Assembly: GCA_026545225.1 (NCBI GenBank)
Contig: CM048849.1
Span: forward strand, 29,026,336 to 29,090,335
From: Cornus controversa
Lineage: Eukaryota; Streptophyta; Magnoliopsida; Cornales; Cornaceae
Reading direction: 5' to 3'
Length of the DNA stretch: 64,000 nt
A program made the translations under genes and the position numbers. The number at the start of each line of letters is the position of its first letter. Positions within the stretch are counted from its first letter, which is position 1. Positions 1-11,300 of the stretch are shown one piece after another. The notes under the pieces are model-generated. The model was given only the letters and a program-made list of their open reading frames with translations. It did not search any database and was not told the origin of the DNA.

Positions 1-149
1 TTCACTGGAGCTCAACACAGGCTCACAACTACCCTCGCTCAGAGACCAATTATTCATTGGAGGCAATGCAAGGTGTTAAAAGTGTTGGGGACAAGTTCTG
101 CAAATAAGGTTGTCCATTAGAATTTCCACCATTTCAAATATCACTAGAG

Positions 150-1862
150 ACTCGAACATTTGAAGATATGTCTCCAGCTCCCATTCCGGAGAATTTATTA
201 TAATGACCTTCAATGAATCATTTCCTATGCCCTCTTGCTCTTTCAGAATTTTCCTGGTAGAATCACTACAACATCATACCTCCATTGTTTGTAGTGTACA
301 TATATCCCCTATTTTAGGTGGAATCTCCTTGTGTTTACGACAATTACGCAGCACTAGATGTTGAAGGCTTGGAAAATGAATACAGGAGGCGTTCCATTGT
401 TCAAGATCCATGTAATAAATTCTCAAGTATTTGAGTCTACAAAACCCCCATCACTTGTTTCCCACAGTGACCCAATGCAGGCCTGAAATTCCAGTTTGAG
501 AACCTCTAGGTTGGGTAACATCCCAAGGACTGACAATTCCTTCCACCCGAGAGTAGGATTCGATAAAGTTAACCTTTTAAGATTTGGGGGGAACTTAGAA
601 CCTTGGAGATTGAATGTATGGTGATTAGGAACAAACATGTTTGACAACTTCAATGTTTCAAGATAGTTTAGGAAGTGTAGTTAAGGAAATTAAAGGTTAC
701 CATAGCCATTTGAATCAAAATATCCACAAAATCCTAGCTTCCGAAGATTGGGAGTCCATGCCAGGAAATCCTGGCAGGGCCTCGTAGGAGATATATATAT
801 TTGAGATGGTTTGTAGGTTATACAATACAAAGGAAAATTCATACTTGGTTGGTGCTGCTTGAATATAATTTTTTCCTGGAATGATTACATGCCTTAATGT
901 TACGATATTCCATAGCTCATTTGGTATGAATCCTTTAATTTGTGATATGAAAAGAAATTCTAGATTCTGAGGTGCCTACCTTGAAGAGATAAGTATCTCA
1001 GAGGGAATAGCTGAAGTATTTCACTTGGAAAAAAGAGGATAGTGGTGGTTGATAAATCCAAAACCCTAAGTAGGATGAAGGCAAAATAAATGAATGACGT
1101 ACTCTTAGGATGTACCAAACTCTTTTCAGAAGCAAAACACAAGAAAGAGCGAATGTGTGGAGCAAAAGGTGCGGAAGGATTGTATTTAAAAATGTATGAA
1201 TTGACACATAAATGATGATGCTTAAGCTTTCAGCCACTTGCTTCCACCACTCTCGCTTCTTGTCTGTCTTTCAGAGAAGCCCAGCCACTACAACAATTGC
1301 AAGCGGTAATCCTTGACATTTTTTTCTATTTGTTTTCCGATATCTGTCAACTCTGGAGGGCAGCTTTCTTTCCAAAATATATTCTTTTGTAATAGATCCC
1401 AACCTTCATAATCCTTTAGAAAAGGGAGAGATGATGAGGAGGACCATCACGTTTGGCATGCAAAGCGACATAAGTGTGTCGACTAGTGAACAAAATTCTA
1501 CTACCATTGTTGTCATTCGGAAAGTATCTTTTTATATCATCCCAGGCCTCAATGTCCCACATATCATCAAGGATGGTGAGGTATCTCTTACCCTTCAAGC
1601 CTTTGTATAACTCTTCTCCCAACTTTTCATAATAACTTTGAGAAAATCTACGGATAAAATACTTTTAGTATTTAGGAAAATGAAATTCACAGATCACAAA
1701 GAATCTCTCACACAAACTTTTCAAAAAGTTTGTGAGCGCCATCACATAGTGGTCAGTCCCACAAACTTTTGTGAGTGGATCAGCACCACTCCATATATAA
1801 TGTTCAAACCTCTCCTCTAGTATAAGAAGTAAGGCTTCCTCGGTATCGAAGATATTAATCAA
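150..1862 (-). pseudogene. R1-type NLR disease-resistance gene relic
   Basis: Host gene relic. NLR proteins are cytoplasmic immune receptors that switch on nucleotide exchange. Read on the minus strand, 1622-1416 encodes the NB-ARC centre with a kinase-2 motif (KRYLTILDDMWD) and RNBS-B (GSRILFTSR). The GLPLA motif lies near 1298-1315, followed by a WWKQVAESL-like stretch near 1225-1255. LRRs start near 1070 (LRVLDLS, FPSEILQL) and run to about 150 (LPNLEVLKL near 500; HLVLRNCRK and IPPKIGDICTLQT near 300). The P-loop and coiled-coil end are not recognisable upstream. The part between GLPLA and the first LRR is only about 60-70 codons, so ARC2, the MHD motif and the linker seem deleted. In the GLPLA frame a TGA occurs at about 1271-1273, and other reading-frame changes separate the blocks. 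The LRR style and C-terminus resemble R1/late-blight-resistance homologues. Family call firm; subfamily tentative. Confidence 0.85.
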
Positions 1863-2760
1863 TTATTGTGTAAAGAGATACAAATAAGGCTCCATTATAG
1901 ATTAAAAACAATCTTAATCATGAACTCTAAATGACTTCTTTAATCAAATAAACTAATTATTAACGATCGTAACCATTTCTTCTACCTCCCAAAAGTTTGA
2001 GTTTCTTGCCAACGAAAAGAAAAAATTAGATAAACTAATTATTATGTAAAAATATATTAAACCTTTAATCATTCCAAAATCAAATTTAACATCTCTCTCA
2101 AGATGCATGTAATTGCACATCTTGTGTGTGTATAAACATACCATGTATGTATGAAGCCCTGCGAGCAAAGTATGCAATGCGAGTCTTGAAGCAAGAAGAT
2201 GATTTAAGGGGACCTGTAAACACAAATCCCAGATCAAATAGTGGCAAGGAAAGCAGTAACATGCAAACTTAAAGAGAATATGTGTGTGTGTAAGGTATAT
2301 TAGAGTGGTGATGAAAATCGATGATGGGACGGACAAGGAGGGCATTTGTAAGAGAGAGAAGAAGCATACAAAGTTTCACAGATAAAATGAGATTCCCTTG
2401 GAGGCAACCCAAATTAGATCCAAATCACTCTCAACTACAAATTCAAATAAGTAAACTCAAATCATCCACCCACCAAACCCAAAATTTCCAAAAATTCACT
2501 ATAAACCCATCTAAGAGCCGACCCAAAATGCTGCAATTCCACATTAATAACTTCCACAATCTATTGTTTCCATCAAAAGACAGTCTTTAATTCTGTTCAG
2601 TGTTTGGTACTGCTTGGAGTCATCCAAGCTCTGTGTTTGGTACTAGGCTTCCCTTGACCGTTGACAGTCTCTTCTCGGCCTTAGCTCTCTTGTGTTTTGC
2701 CTTGCCCTGTTTGTGTCAGTTTCGGTAAGAATACTTGTTAACCAAGAAAATATTATTATA
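1863..2760. other. Intergenic stretch, no gene recognised
   Basis: AT-rich sequence between the NLR relic and the retrotransposon stack. Two short open frames (1953-2345 minus, 2321-2590 plus) have no recognisable domain and low-complexity composition, so I do not call them genes. The 12-mer GTGTTTGGTACT occurs twice, near 2600 and 2632. The first 100 bp may once have held the 5' end of the NLR, but I see no homology. Confidence 0.5.
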
Positions 2761-2764
2761 TTAT

Positions 2765-2835
2765 CGTGTATCTCCTCTGCAAAGTTAGAGGGTTCAAGTC
2801 CTTGTGAGATTGGTTTGTCAAAATAATAATAATGT
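2765..2835 (+). repeat. Possible tRNA-derived SINE relic
   Basis: A box-B-like stretch (GGGTTCAAGTCC) preceded by TGCAAAGTTAGA resembles the better SINE copy at 36548-36656 (CCAAAGTAGAAGG then GGTTCAAGTCC). An AT-rich (AAT)n tail follows. No box A or target duplication is visible, so this may be chance similarity. Confidence 0.3.
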
Positions 2836-3480
2836 AAGGGCATCTGTTGTAGGGGATTATTTTGAAATGACAATATTAACCCCGTCGGCCGGCCATACTG
2901 GTTCGTTGCTGGGTGACACATCCTTTGCTATAAAAAAGGCTGGGGAGTTTGCTCTCCCATGTGATCTGGAAAAGGTGGACGCTCTCGATGCCGTTTCCTC
3001 TACCGAATATTTACTGGCCAATATGGCTCAGGTATGCCCCTAGCCTCCTTATCATGCTTGGGTGAAATTCTAATATTTCTCCTTCTTAACCGTGTGTTTC
3101 CCTCGTGTATCTAACAAGGCCTGACGATTGCCCATGGTCTCTCCAACCGTCTCCTATATGCAGAGGAGGAGTTGGGGAAGCAAAGAACAACTTTTGCCAA
3201 GGAATGCGCTTCCTTTGCCAGTGAACGCACCAGCTTTAACTCACAGCTTGAGACCCTTCGTGCTTCTCATAGCGAGGAAATAAACACCCTCAACTCCCAG
3301 CTCAGCCATGAACGGGAGGAAAAAGAACTAGTTGTGGAGAATTTCAAGGAGTCGCCTGATTTTGACAAGGCCCTCAACCAGTCATACATTGATGGGTTTG
3401 AGTATTTTCGTGAAGTGGCGCAGGATCAATGGCCTGACATGAACTTCTCCGGTCTGCAACTTGGAGATCCCGACCCTTGA
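2804..3480 (+). mobile_element. Opposite-strand accessory ORF in Tat 3' region, fossil
   Basis: Two plus-strand open blocks, 2804-3043 and 3172-3480, lie on the strand opposite to gag-pol between the pol end and the missing 3' LTR. The second block is a predicted coiled coil (ASERTSFNSQLETLRASH, SQLSHEREEKE) followed by a conserved-looking end (GFEYFREVAQDQWPDMNF). Tat-clade elements such as Retand and Grande are known to carry an antisense ORF in this place; its function is unknown. A related fragment lies at 61.1-61.8 kb on the minus strand. Assignment to the outer Tat element rests on position. Confidence 0.55.
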
Positions 3481-3639
3481 GCAGGAGTCTTTTTCTTTTG
3501 GTATCTATGTAATGTTCCTCTTTGTAGAGGCTCCATGTACCTTTTTTCATTATTTAACTAATGAAGGATCGTATATTTTATTTGAACATGGGTTGTTGTG
3601 TAGAGGTTACTTCTACATTCTTTGAAGTTTTGATTCATT

Positions 3640-4445
3640 CTGCTTGAAGAGACCCTCCGTGGGGTGTGTCCCCGTAGGGTCTTGCCCCCGTAGGGTTTTA
3701 TCTTTTCTCGGGATTTATTAACCCTGCCTTTTTCTTCAAAGGCCCTCCGTAGAGGTGTGTCCCCGTAGGGTTTTGTCTTTTCTCGAGATTTATTAACCCC
3801 GCCTTTTTCTTCGAAGGCCCTCCGTAGAGGTGTGTCCCCGTAGGGTTTTGCCCCCGTAGGGTTTTGTCTTTTCTCGGGATTTATTAACCCCGCATTTTTC
3901 TTCAAAGGCCCTCTGTATAGGTGTGTCCCCGTAAAGTTTTGCCCCTGTAGGGTTTTGTCTTTTCTCGGGATTTATTAACCCTGCCTTTTTCTTCAAAGGC
4001 CCTCCGTAGAGGTGTGTCCCCGTAGGATTTTGTCTTTTCTCGAGATTTATTAACCCCGCCTTTTTCTTCGAAGGCCCTCCGTAGAGGTGTGTCCCCGTAG
4101 GGTTTTGTCTTTTCTCGGGATTTATTAACCCCGTATTTTTCTTCAAAGGCCCTTCGTAGAGGTGTGTCCCCGTAGGGTTTTGCCCCCGTAGGGTTTTGTC
4201 TTTTCTCGGGATTTATTAACCCTGCCTTTTTCTTCAAAGGCCCTCCGTAGAGGTGTGTCCCCGTAGGGTTTTGTCTTTTCTCGAGATTTATTAACCCCGC
4301 CTTTTTCTTCGAAGGCCCTCCGTAGAGGTGTGTCCCCGTAGGGTTTTGCCCCCGTAGGGTTTTGTCTTTTCTCGGGATTTATTAACCCCGCATTTTTCTT
4401 CAAAGGTCCTCCGTAGAGGTGTGTCCCCGTAGGGTTTTGCGGCAA
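3640..4445. repeat. Tandem array, about nine units of roughly 75-100 bp
   Basis: Units read CCCTCCGTAGAGGTGTGTCC, then one or two copies of CCCCGTAGGGTTTTG, then TCTTTTCTCGGGATTTATTA and a CTTTTTCTTC end. About nine CTTTTTCTTC ends are seen between 3730 and 4400. Unit length alternates because the CCCCGTAGGGTTTTG submotif is single or double, and CTTCAAAG/CTTCGAAG variants recur in order, which suggests higher-order copying. Long frames here on the minus strand (KSREKTKPYGDTPLRRAFEEK repeats) result from the periodicity and are not called. It lies in the 3' non-coding part of the Tat element. Confidence 0.9.
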
Positions 4446-4660
4446 CAGTATTCAGGGTATAACACGTTTTATTTCATAATAAAAACTTACAAAAGACAAA
4501 CTAGATCTGGATAGGACTCCTATCTCGAGATCTTGGGCATTAGCGCCGACCTCTAAAATGATACTTAAAGTCCGGCGGCACATCCAACCTTTACAATGAT
4601 GCTTGCTTAAAGCAAATGCAAGCTAGAACCTAAAAAGAATGTACGAGTCAGGGAAAAACC

Positions 4661-4984
4661 TTACTGATAGAACTTCCTTAGATGCTCGGCGTTCCAATGA
4701 TGGGTCAGCTGCCTTCCTTCTAATGTTTCCACCCATTAAGTGCCTCGCCTTTGAGTCCTAACCACTTTATACGGGCCCTCCTAATTAGGGGCCAACTTTC
4801 CAGTGCCGTGAGGTTTGGTGGCTTGAGTGACTTCTCGCAAGACTAGATCACCAGGCTGAAAACTCCTATGCTTGACTCTAGTGTTGTAATACTGGGACAT
4901 GGCCTGTTGATACGCGGCGATTCGTATCTGCGCCTACTCCCTTTTCTAGTCGATGAAATCGACACTGGCCCTTAGTTCCCTCTC
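4661..4984 (-). mobile_element. Tat integrase C-terminal part, fossil
   Basis: Minus-strand sequence with the typical end of Tat-clade integrase: HRSFQPGDLVLREVTQATKP, then GPYKVV, GTYWVETLEG and HHWNAEHLRKFY, ending near 4661. It is the continuation of the integrase at 8834-9480, separated from it by the solo LTR at 4990-8833. The 5 bp at 4985-4989 (GTTGT) are the left target duplication of that insertion. Confidence 0.85.
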
Positions 4985-4989
4985 GTTGT

Positions 4990-7900
4990 TGAAATACACC
5001 CTAGAAAATTTCGCGCATGAGGTGGCCAGTCTCATACACAAAACTTGAGAGATACTAACAACTGATAGCAAACAAGCATGGAATACAATGACAAAAGAAA
5101 AAGAATTATAAATGCTGAAAGGAAAGTCTAACTGAAATGAATAATCATATTAAATAACATTGTATTATTCTGATTGATACAACTTGGAAGTCCAGTAACC
5201 CACGGACCCCTTAACCAAACAAAAACATAAAAGTAAAACTTTATGAACAGATTTAAGTCCCTACACTAAAGTATAGTGAAGAATGGATGATCGTCACGCT
5301 CTACAAACTCCATGCACAAATCTCTCGGTAGAAACTGTATGGAACCTAAAATATCAACAAAGTGGGTTAAACCCACGAGCAAATTCTCTCTACTACAACC
5401 CAATCAGAGAACCGGTAAACATACCCTCTATATGAGGACAGTAAAGACATATAGATATAATTATACCGTTTAGTCATTAAATCTCCTATCTTAGAAGTAA
5501 CAAGAACTATGTTCTGAACTAACTTATCCATTATCACAATAAAGATAAAACAAATTTCTAAGTTCAAACCATAGACAATCCTAACATGCCTTCTTCCTTA
5601 TATTCTACCAATGCCTTACAAGGTATTAGGCAAACATATCCTGCCTCCACCAATAATCCTTTCCCAAGACAACAAATTTATGTTTATATACAATTAAAGA
5701 TAACTCACCAACTCATAAATATATATCCCCAATCAACCCTGTGACCCAAGAATAGAGCCGCCCCGCATCCTACACTAACACATCAGTTATCTTAATGCAA
5801 GTGCAGACTAATTTTAAGTTTACACAAAAAAAAATAATCGTAACATGCTTGAATATATAACGAGAAACGTTCTTACTAGACATTAGGCAATCCTGACATG
5901 CTCCGAATAAAATATAAAGATATCATATTAGTGTTTGACGATCCCGACACGGCTTGGCAATCCCAACATGCTAAATATAATGCATAGATATCTTATTAGG
6001 TATTAGGCGACCCCGACACGCCTTGGCAATCCCAACATGCCAAATATAATGTATAGATACCTTATTAGGTATTAGGCGATCCTGACACGCCTTGGCAATC
6101 CCAACATGCCAAATATAATGCATAGATACCTTATTAGGTATTAGGTGATCCTGACACGCCTTGGCAATCCCAACATGCCAAATATAATGCACAGATACCT
6201 TATTAGGTATTAGGCGATCCTGACACGCCTTGGCAATCCTAACATGCCAAATAAAATGCATTGATACCTTAATATGTATGGGTGATCCTGACACGCCTTG
6301 GCAATCCCAACATGCCAAATAAAATGCATTGATACCTTATTAGGTATGGGTGATCCTGACACGTCGGGCAATCCTTACATGCCAAATAAAATGCATAGAT
6401 ACCTTATTAGGTATGGGCGAACCTGACACGCCTGGCAATCCTTACATGACAAAATAAAATGCATAGATACCTTATTAGGTATGGGCGATCCTGACACGCC
6501 GGGCAATCCTTACATGCCAAAATAAAATGCATAGATACCTTATTAGGTATGGGCGATCCTGACACGCCGGACAATCCTTACATGCCAAAATAAAATGCAT
6601 AGATACCTTATTAGGTATGGGCGATCCTGACACATCGGGCAATCCTTACATGCCAAAATAAAATGCATAGATACATTTCCAATAGGAAACATAAAATAAA
6701 TAAAGTGCATTATGATTTTATTTTGCACAAACAAAGTAAATTCAAATTATCCGACATGAAATTATCACCATAACACAAATCGTTCACAAGTAAACTACAA
6801 TCAAGTATTTAATGGGCATTTATATCCTTAAAAGAAAATACATATATTCAAGTAAATCAAATAACACAATTTAACCACGTTAGAAACAAATACCCAATCC
6901 AACCCCCAATGCACTCAAATCTATGAGGGAGTCTAAACCAAACTCTTATCTAGGTTTTTGGGCCTATTCTACTTCTAAGAACCCTATTAAATCACTCTGA
7001 AATTTTCTGGAACTTTAAAAATATTTTCAACAAATAAAAGAAGGTGAAAACCCAACTTTTAGACACTTTAAAAATTAATTGAACACCAAGGAAAGCTCAT
7101 TTCAAGATGAAAATTTAAAACCAAGTTTATTTAACCTCCAAAAATTTACAGAAAAAATTTGGGAATTTTTGAAATTACAAAAGTATTTTCTAAAATTACA
7201 GAAATTAAAAAATCCAACTTTTGGACACTTTAAAAATCAATTGAACAACAAGGGAAGATCATTTTGAGTTAAAAATTTAAAGCCAAGTGTATTTAGCCTC
7301 TAGAAAGTTACAGTAAAAATTTGGAAATTTTTGGAACTTTATAAGTATTTTCTAAAATTAAGGAAGATGAAAAATCCAGTTTTTAGACATTTTAAAAATT
7401 AATTTAAAGACAATGGTAAATTACTTTGACATGAAATTTAAACCCCAGCTCCTTAAGCTCCCAGGAAGTTGACATAAAATTTTGGAAATTTTTAGAATTA
7501 TAAAAGTATTTCTAAAAAATGATTTTCCGAATTTTCAAGTTTTTTCAAAAATTTTAAAAATTCAAAACAAATAATAAAATAATTCGGAATGGGCCCATAT
7601 CGGACCCAGAGGTGGGCCCCCGAGAGTGGGCTCCAAAAAATACTTTTTCGGCCACCGACACCGACAGCACGCCCCCCACGCGCCGGCGGACGCGTGGCCA
7701 CCTTTTTTTTTTTTCTTTCTTCTCCCCCACCTGAAGGTTCAGCGGCCAACAATGGAGGCCGAACTTCCCGATCACTTTCCGATCACTTCCGAGCACCGAA
7801 TCGCGCATATGAATATACCATTGAACTCGTATCGATCTAAGTTACGTATTGGCACCAAAATCATCCCCTATCGCGGGCTAAATCAAAAACGCCCAATTTT

Positions 7901-8506
7901 AAGTTTCGAAAATCTAAAATTTTAAACTCAATTTTCTGTCAATCTACCCAACGGTTCATAACCAAACTTTCAAGGATTGTTCTAGGAAGTAAGATCTACC
8001 TTTTAATCGGAACAAAAACGTTCAAAAATGATGAATACAGTAAACCCAATTTCATGTTTATATATATATATATATACCCGCCTATACAGTCATATATACA
8101 TGTATATACATATGCAAAAATATCCTAAAACAGTACCAAAACTCCAAAATCTTTATGTTTAATTCACAGAATTATTCTTAACATGCAAAATCATTTAATT
8201 TCAAAATTAAATGCATACAAATTTCTAGCAACATGTCTATACAATTAATATATATATTATACATATATTCCAACATGTATATACAAAAATATATATGTAT
8301 ACAGATTCAAAGGGGAAGAGAAGAGTTTGAACTTGCCTTGTGATGTTGAGCAAAAATCACTTCTTTTCTCTTTTCCTGGCGTGTACCGTTTTCTCCCTAT
8401 CTGTGCGTAGGAATCCTCTCTACGTAGAAACTACTGAACCCTAATTCCTTTTCTCTGATTTAATATTCTTAAATAATTAAACTAATAAATATAAAATATT
8501 TAGCCC

Positions 8507-8540
<34 letters not shown>

Positions 8541-8833
8541 CCCAGCCCAGCAGCTTAGCCCAACCTAATAATAATAATAATAATAATAATAAAACAAGAA
8601 TAAAGAAAATGCAGCCCAGACCAACATATTTTTATTTAACAGAAAAAACTATATTTAAAATAAATATTTAACACACAATTAAACACAATCAACACTTAGC
8701 AACCATTCAAACATCCACATTAAATATATAAAAACAGGCATTGACAAAATTAATTGAAGCATTTAAATAATTAAAAACTCCATCAAATAAATAAAAACCC
8801 AATTTAGATATCCTCAAATTACGGAGTATTACA
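4990..8833 (-). mobile_element. Solo LTR, 3.84 kb, probably Del/Tekay-like Ty3/Gypsy
   Basis: On the minus strand the piece starts TGTAATACTCCG and ends TATTTCA. It is bounded by the 5-bp duplication GTTGT at 4985-4989 and 8834-8838, inside the Tat integrase gene; the flanking host sequence reads on across the two sides. I find no coding part and no second copy of its ends within the piece, so it is a solo LTR left by LTR-LTR recombination rather than a full element. The TGTAATAC start and great length are typical of Del/Tekay chromovirus LTRs; clade assignment is tentative. It holds a tandem array (5930-6680), (AT)n at 8510-8539 and (AAT)n near 8568-8592. Open frames inside (5971-6318, 7498-7925) are not genes. 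Confidence 0.82.
5930..6680. repeat. Tandem array of about 12 units of roughly 60 bp inside solo LTR
   Basis: Each unit reads GGCGATCCTGACACGCC, TTGGCAATCCCAACATGCC, AAATATAATGCATAGATACC and TTATTAGGTATTA, with drift. Left units have ACGCCTTGGCAATCC, right units ACGCCGGGCAATCC, so two sub-families are arranged in blocks. Unit length falls between about 58 and 62 bp. The minus-strand open frame 5971-6318 is only the translated period. Confidence 0.9.
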
Positions 8834-9859
8834 GTTGTGAACTGGATCATAATGCTTGGCACGATGGCTCGCCACCGTCCCCATTTCGACAGGCAGAACT
8901 GCCTCGCTTTCGAAAGCTAAGAAGTAGGGTGTCTCTCCTATGGGGACTCTGACGGTGGTCCTGTAGGCCCACAAAATGCATGGTAGCAGCTCTGGCCATG
9001 CTCCTTTGAAGTCATCCAGGCGTTTCTTAATCATTTTAAATATAGTTCTGTTGGCTACCTCAGCCTGCCCATTGGCCTGTGGGTGGCCTGGTGAGGAGTA
9101 CTGGTGGTTTATGCCATGCTCTGTGAAAAAATCTTGGAACCGTCGGCTCTCAAACTGCTTTGCGTTATCCATAATTATGACCTTTGGGACACCAAACCTG
9201 CATATGATTAACTTCCACACGAAACTGATGACATTCCTCTCCCCTATTGTAGCTAGGGGCTCGGCCTCCACCTATTTAGTGAAGTAGTCAACTGCTATAA
9301 TTGCGAATTTCGTCTGCCCCTTTCCCATGGGTAGAGGGCCAACAAAATCCATTCCCCATTGGGCAAAAGGCCATGGGGCCATTATTGGTGTCAGCTCTTC
9401 CAGAGGCTGTCTCAGGATGTTGGCGAAGCGTTGGCACTTTTCGCACCTCTTGACAAAGTTCATTGCATCCTGTTGCATAGAAGGCCAGTAGTATCCCTAC
9501 CTAATGGCCTTGTGAGCCAAGGATCTACCTCCTGCATGGTTTCCACATTCCCCTTTATGAATTTCTCTCATAACACTCTGCTCTTCCTTTGTTGACACGC
9601 ATCATAGGTAGGGTAAGGAAACTCCCCTTTTGTAGAGGATTCCATCGATCAAGGTGTACCTAGATGCCCTGACCCTAGTTCTGTATGCTTCTGCTTTGTC
9701 CGACGGTAATTCACCATTGCTTATGTATTTGACTATTGGGTCCGCCCATTCCATGCCCTGTGTGACTTGGTTTACTTCACACGATGTTGCTACTGTTATA
9801 CTAGGGTGGTCCATGCGCTCTACAAGCACCCCCCGTTGGGCAGCCTCTTGTGCTGTAGC
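8834..9859 (-). mobile_element. Tat integrase core and RNase H-integrase linker, fossil
   Basis: Minus strand, read right to left. The linker after the second RNase H ends at the Athila junction (9859). Then come the zinc-binding and catalytic parts of integrase: CEKCQRFANI, WGMDFVGPLPMGKGQ, YFTK, EAEPLATI, IIMDNAKQF, SSPGHPQANGQAEVANR and ILWAYRTT. It stops at 8834 against the solo LTR. The first 5 bp (8834-8838 GTTGT) and last 5 bp (9855-9859 GTAGC) are target duplications of the two later insertions. Confidence 0.88.
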
Positions 9860-11287
9860 TGATGTGGCTAAACTCGGATTAAATTGTAAGCTTAATTTTG
9901 CCCTTTTTATCAAAATATAATTTAACCACTCGCAAGAGCACAAATCTTTGTAGATAAGGTTCTATATAGAGGGTATCGATCCCACGAGGACTAGTCGCAA
10001 TTGTCTTAAAGAAAGATTAATTCTACTTTAATCCTAAAAACAGGTTTTTGAATTTTTAATTATAAACTATTGCATGAATGAAATGACAATAAAATTAAAG
10101 AGTAAAGTTGGGAGAGAAAGTTAGGGGTTGGTTTCCACCACTAGCCATTCACATGTTCATAAGTGTAGCAAGCATGGGATTCATTAATTAAATGCCTAAC
10201 AATGTCATTAGGCTTGTGACCTCAATGACATATCAAAAGATCAATGTGTGTGCTAACCTATCATAATCCATCTTCAACAAGCATAGCTCTTCAACCTAAC
10301 TAAATACCTAATTACCCTACTCTCTAGGTGAACCCTACATGCATCCAAACTACCTTGTCTTGGCATGGTCTATACAAGCAAACATCACACATTCATTTAA
10401 ACATCATTATCTAGCCATCATTTGCACTTCTTGTGGAATATGCAAATGTTGTGCATTCAAGTGACAAAATCTACTCTAAGACAAGAATAAATTCCAAATC
10501 AAATGAATATATATAAGAATTGTATTTGTGTACATATTCACTAGGCTAAATAATCAACATTTAACTACAAATCCCCAAGTGCTACAAAAATGAACAAGTT
10601 TACATGGCTAGGTGTGTCAACCACACCCTAGTAGAGGAGTTAGTTGGTCATGGCAGCCTTGCACCCTTCCATTGATGAAGAAAGTGAAGCTTCTTGGTCT
10701 GGTTCAGCTCCTCTTCTTTCTCTCCCGAAGGTCTTTCCTTGGATGGTCTGATGTATGTTGAGAGATATGTGAGATATGAGAGATATGGCCCTTTTTGTGT
10801 GCTTTTTGGCTTCCTTTTCAACCTTGGGGCCCACCATATATATATATATCAATAAATATATCCCTTGTATCAAGAAGGTCCCCAAGAGTCTTGTTCAAGT
10901 CAGACAATCCCCCTAAGTCGTGCAAAAAGGGGGATTTTGTTGCAAGTGGGAGAGCGGGTGAGCAAGTGGCCAAGTGGATTCTGCAGAATCTCGATCAATC
11001 GAGATTAAATCTCGATTGATCGAGATTTCGATCAATCAAAATGAGATCTCGATCAATCGAGATCTCGATTGATCGAGATCAACATCTCGATTGATCGAGA
11101 TGCCTTTGGCTGCAATTCTGACTTTTTCTCTTCAGCTGCAAATAGCTTCAAACTTTGCTCCATTTACTCTAATACCTGCAATACATCAAAAACACAAAAA
11201 TACCGTAAACATATCTCGGTAAACGCAAAAACGGAATTAACATATGCAATAAAGAGGGTTCAAATGCATAGAATTGAACACTTATCA
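9860..11287 (-). repeat. Athila 3' LTR
   Basis: 1428 bp, nearly identical to 21438-22865. Begins TGATGTGG and ends CTTATCA on the plus strand. Contains the TCGATCAATCGA cluster at 10988-11101 and a short (TA)n near 10838-10848. The open frames at 10640-10885 and 10795-11019 recur identically in the other LTR and are not genes. Confidence 0.97.
10988..11101. repeat. Cluster of near-palindromic TCGATCAATCGA motifs in 3' LTR
   Basis: Five copies of ATCTCGATCAATCGAGAT or its reverse complement ATCTCGATTGATCGAGAT, plus a weaker copy, in alternating orientation. Because the motif is palindromic except for its centre, neighbouring copies can also form stem-loops. The same cluster is at 22566-22679 in the other LTR, and a longer array is at 15002-15346. 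Confidence 0.9.
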
Positions 11288-11300
11288 CACCCCCAAACTT
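11288..11300 (-). other. Athila polypurine tract
   Basis: AAGTTTGGGGGTG on the minus strand, directly before the U3 start TGATAAG of the 3' LTR. This is where plus-strand DNA synthesis is primed in the family. The same 13-mer occurs again at 12390-12402. Confidence 0.85.

Noticed and set aside
3558-4445. Four overlapping minus-strand frames with a repeating KSREKTKPYGDTPLRRAFEEK pattern
   Set aside because: They are translations of the tandem array in shifting frames, in a non-coding part of the Tat element.
4985-5045. Apparent extension of the Tat integrase frame to the right of 4989
   Set aside because: The reading across 4990-5040 is chance. The target duplication GTTGT and the fit of the flanks place the border at 4989/4990.
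5930-6680. CRISPR-like appearance of regular short repeats with spacers
   Set aside because: Units are contiguous and similar along their whole length, in a plant LTR. There are no unique spacers and no cas genes.
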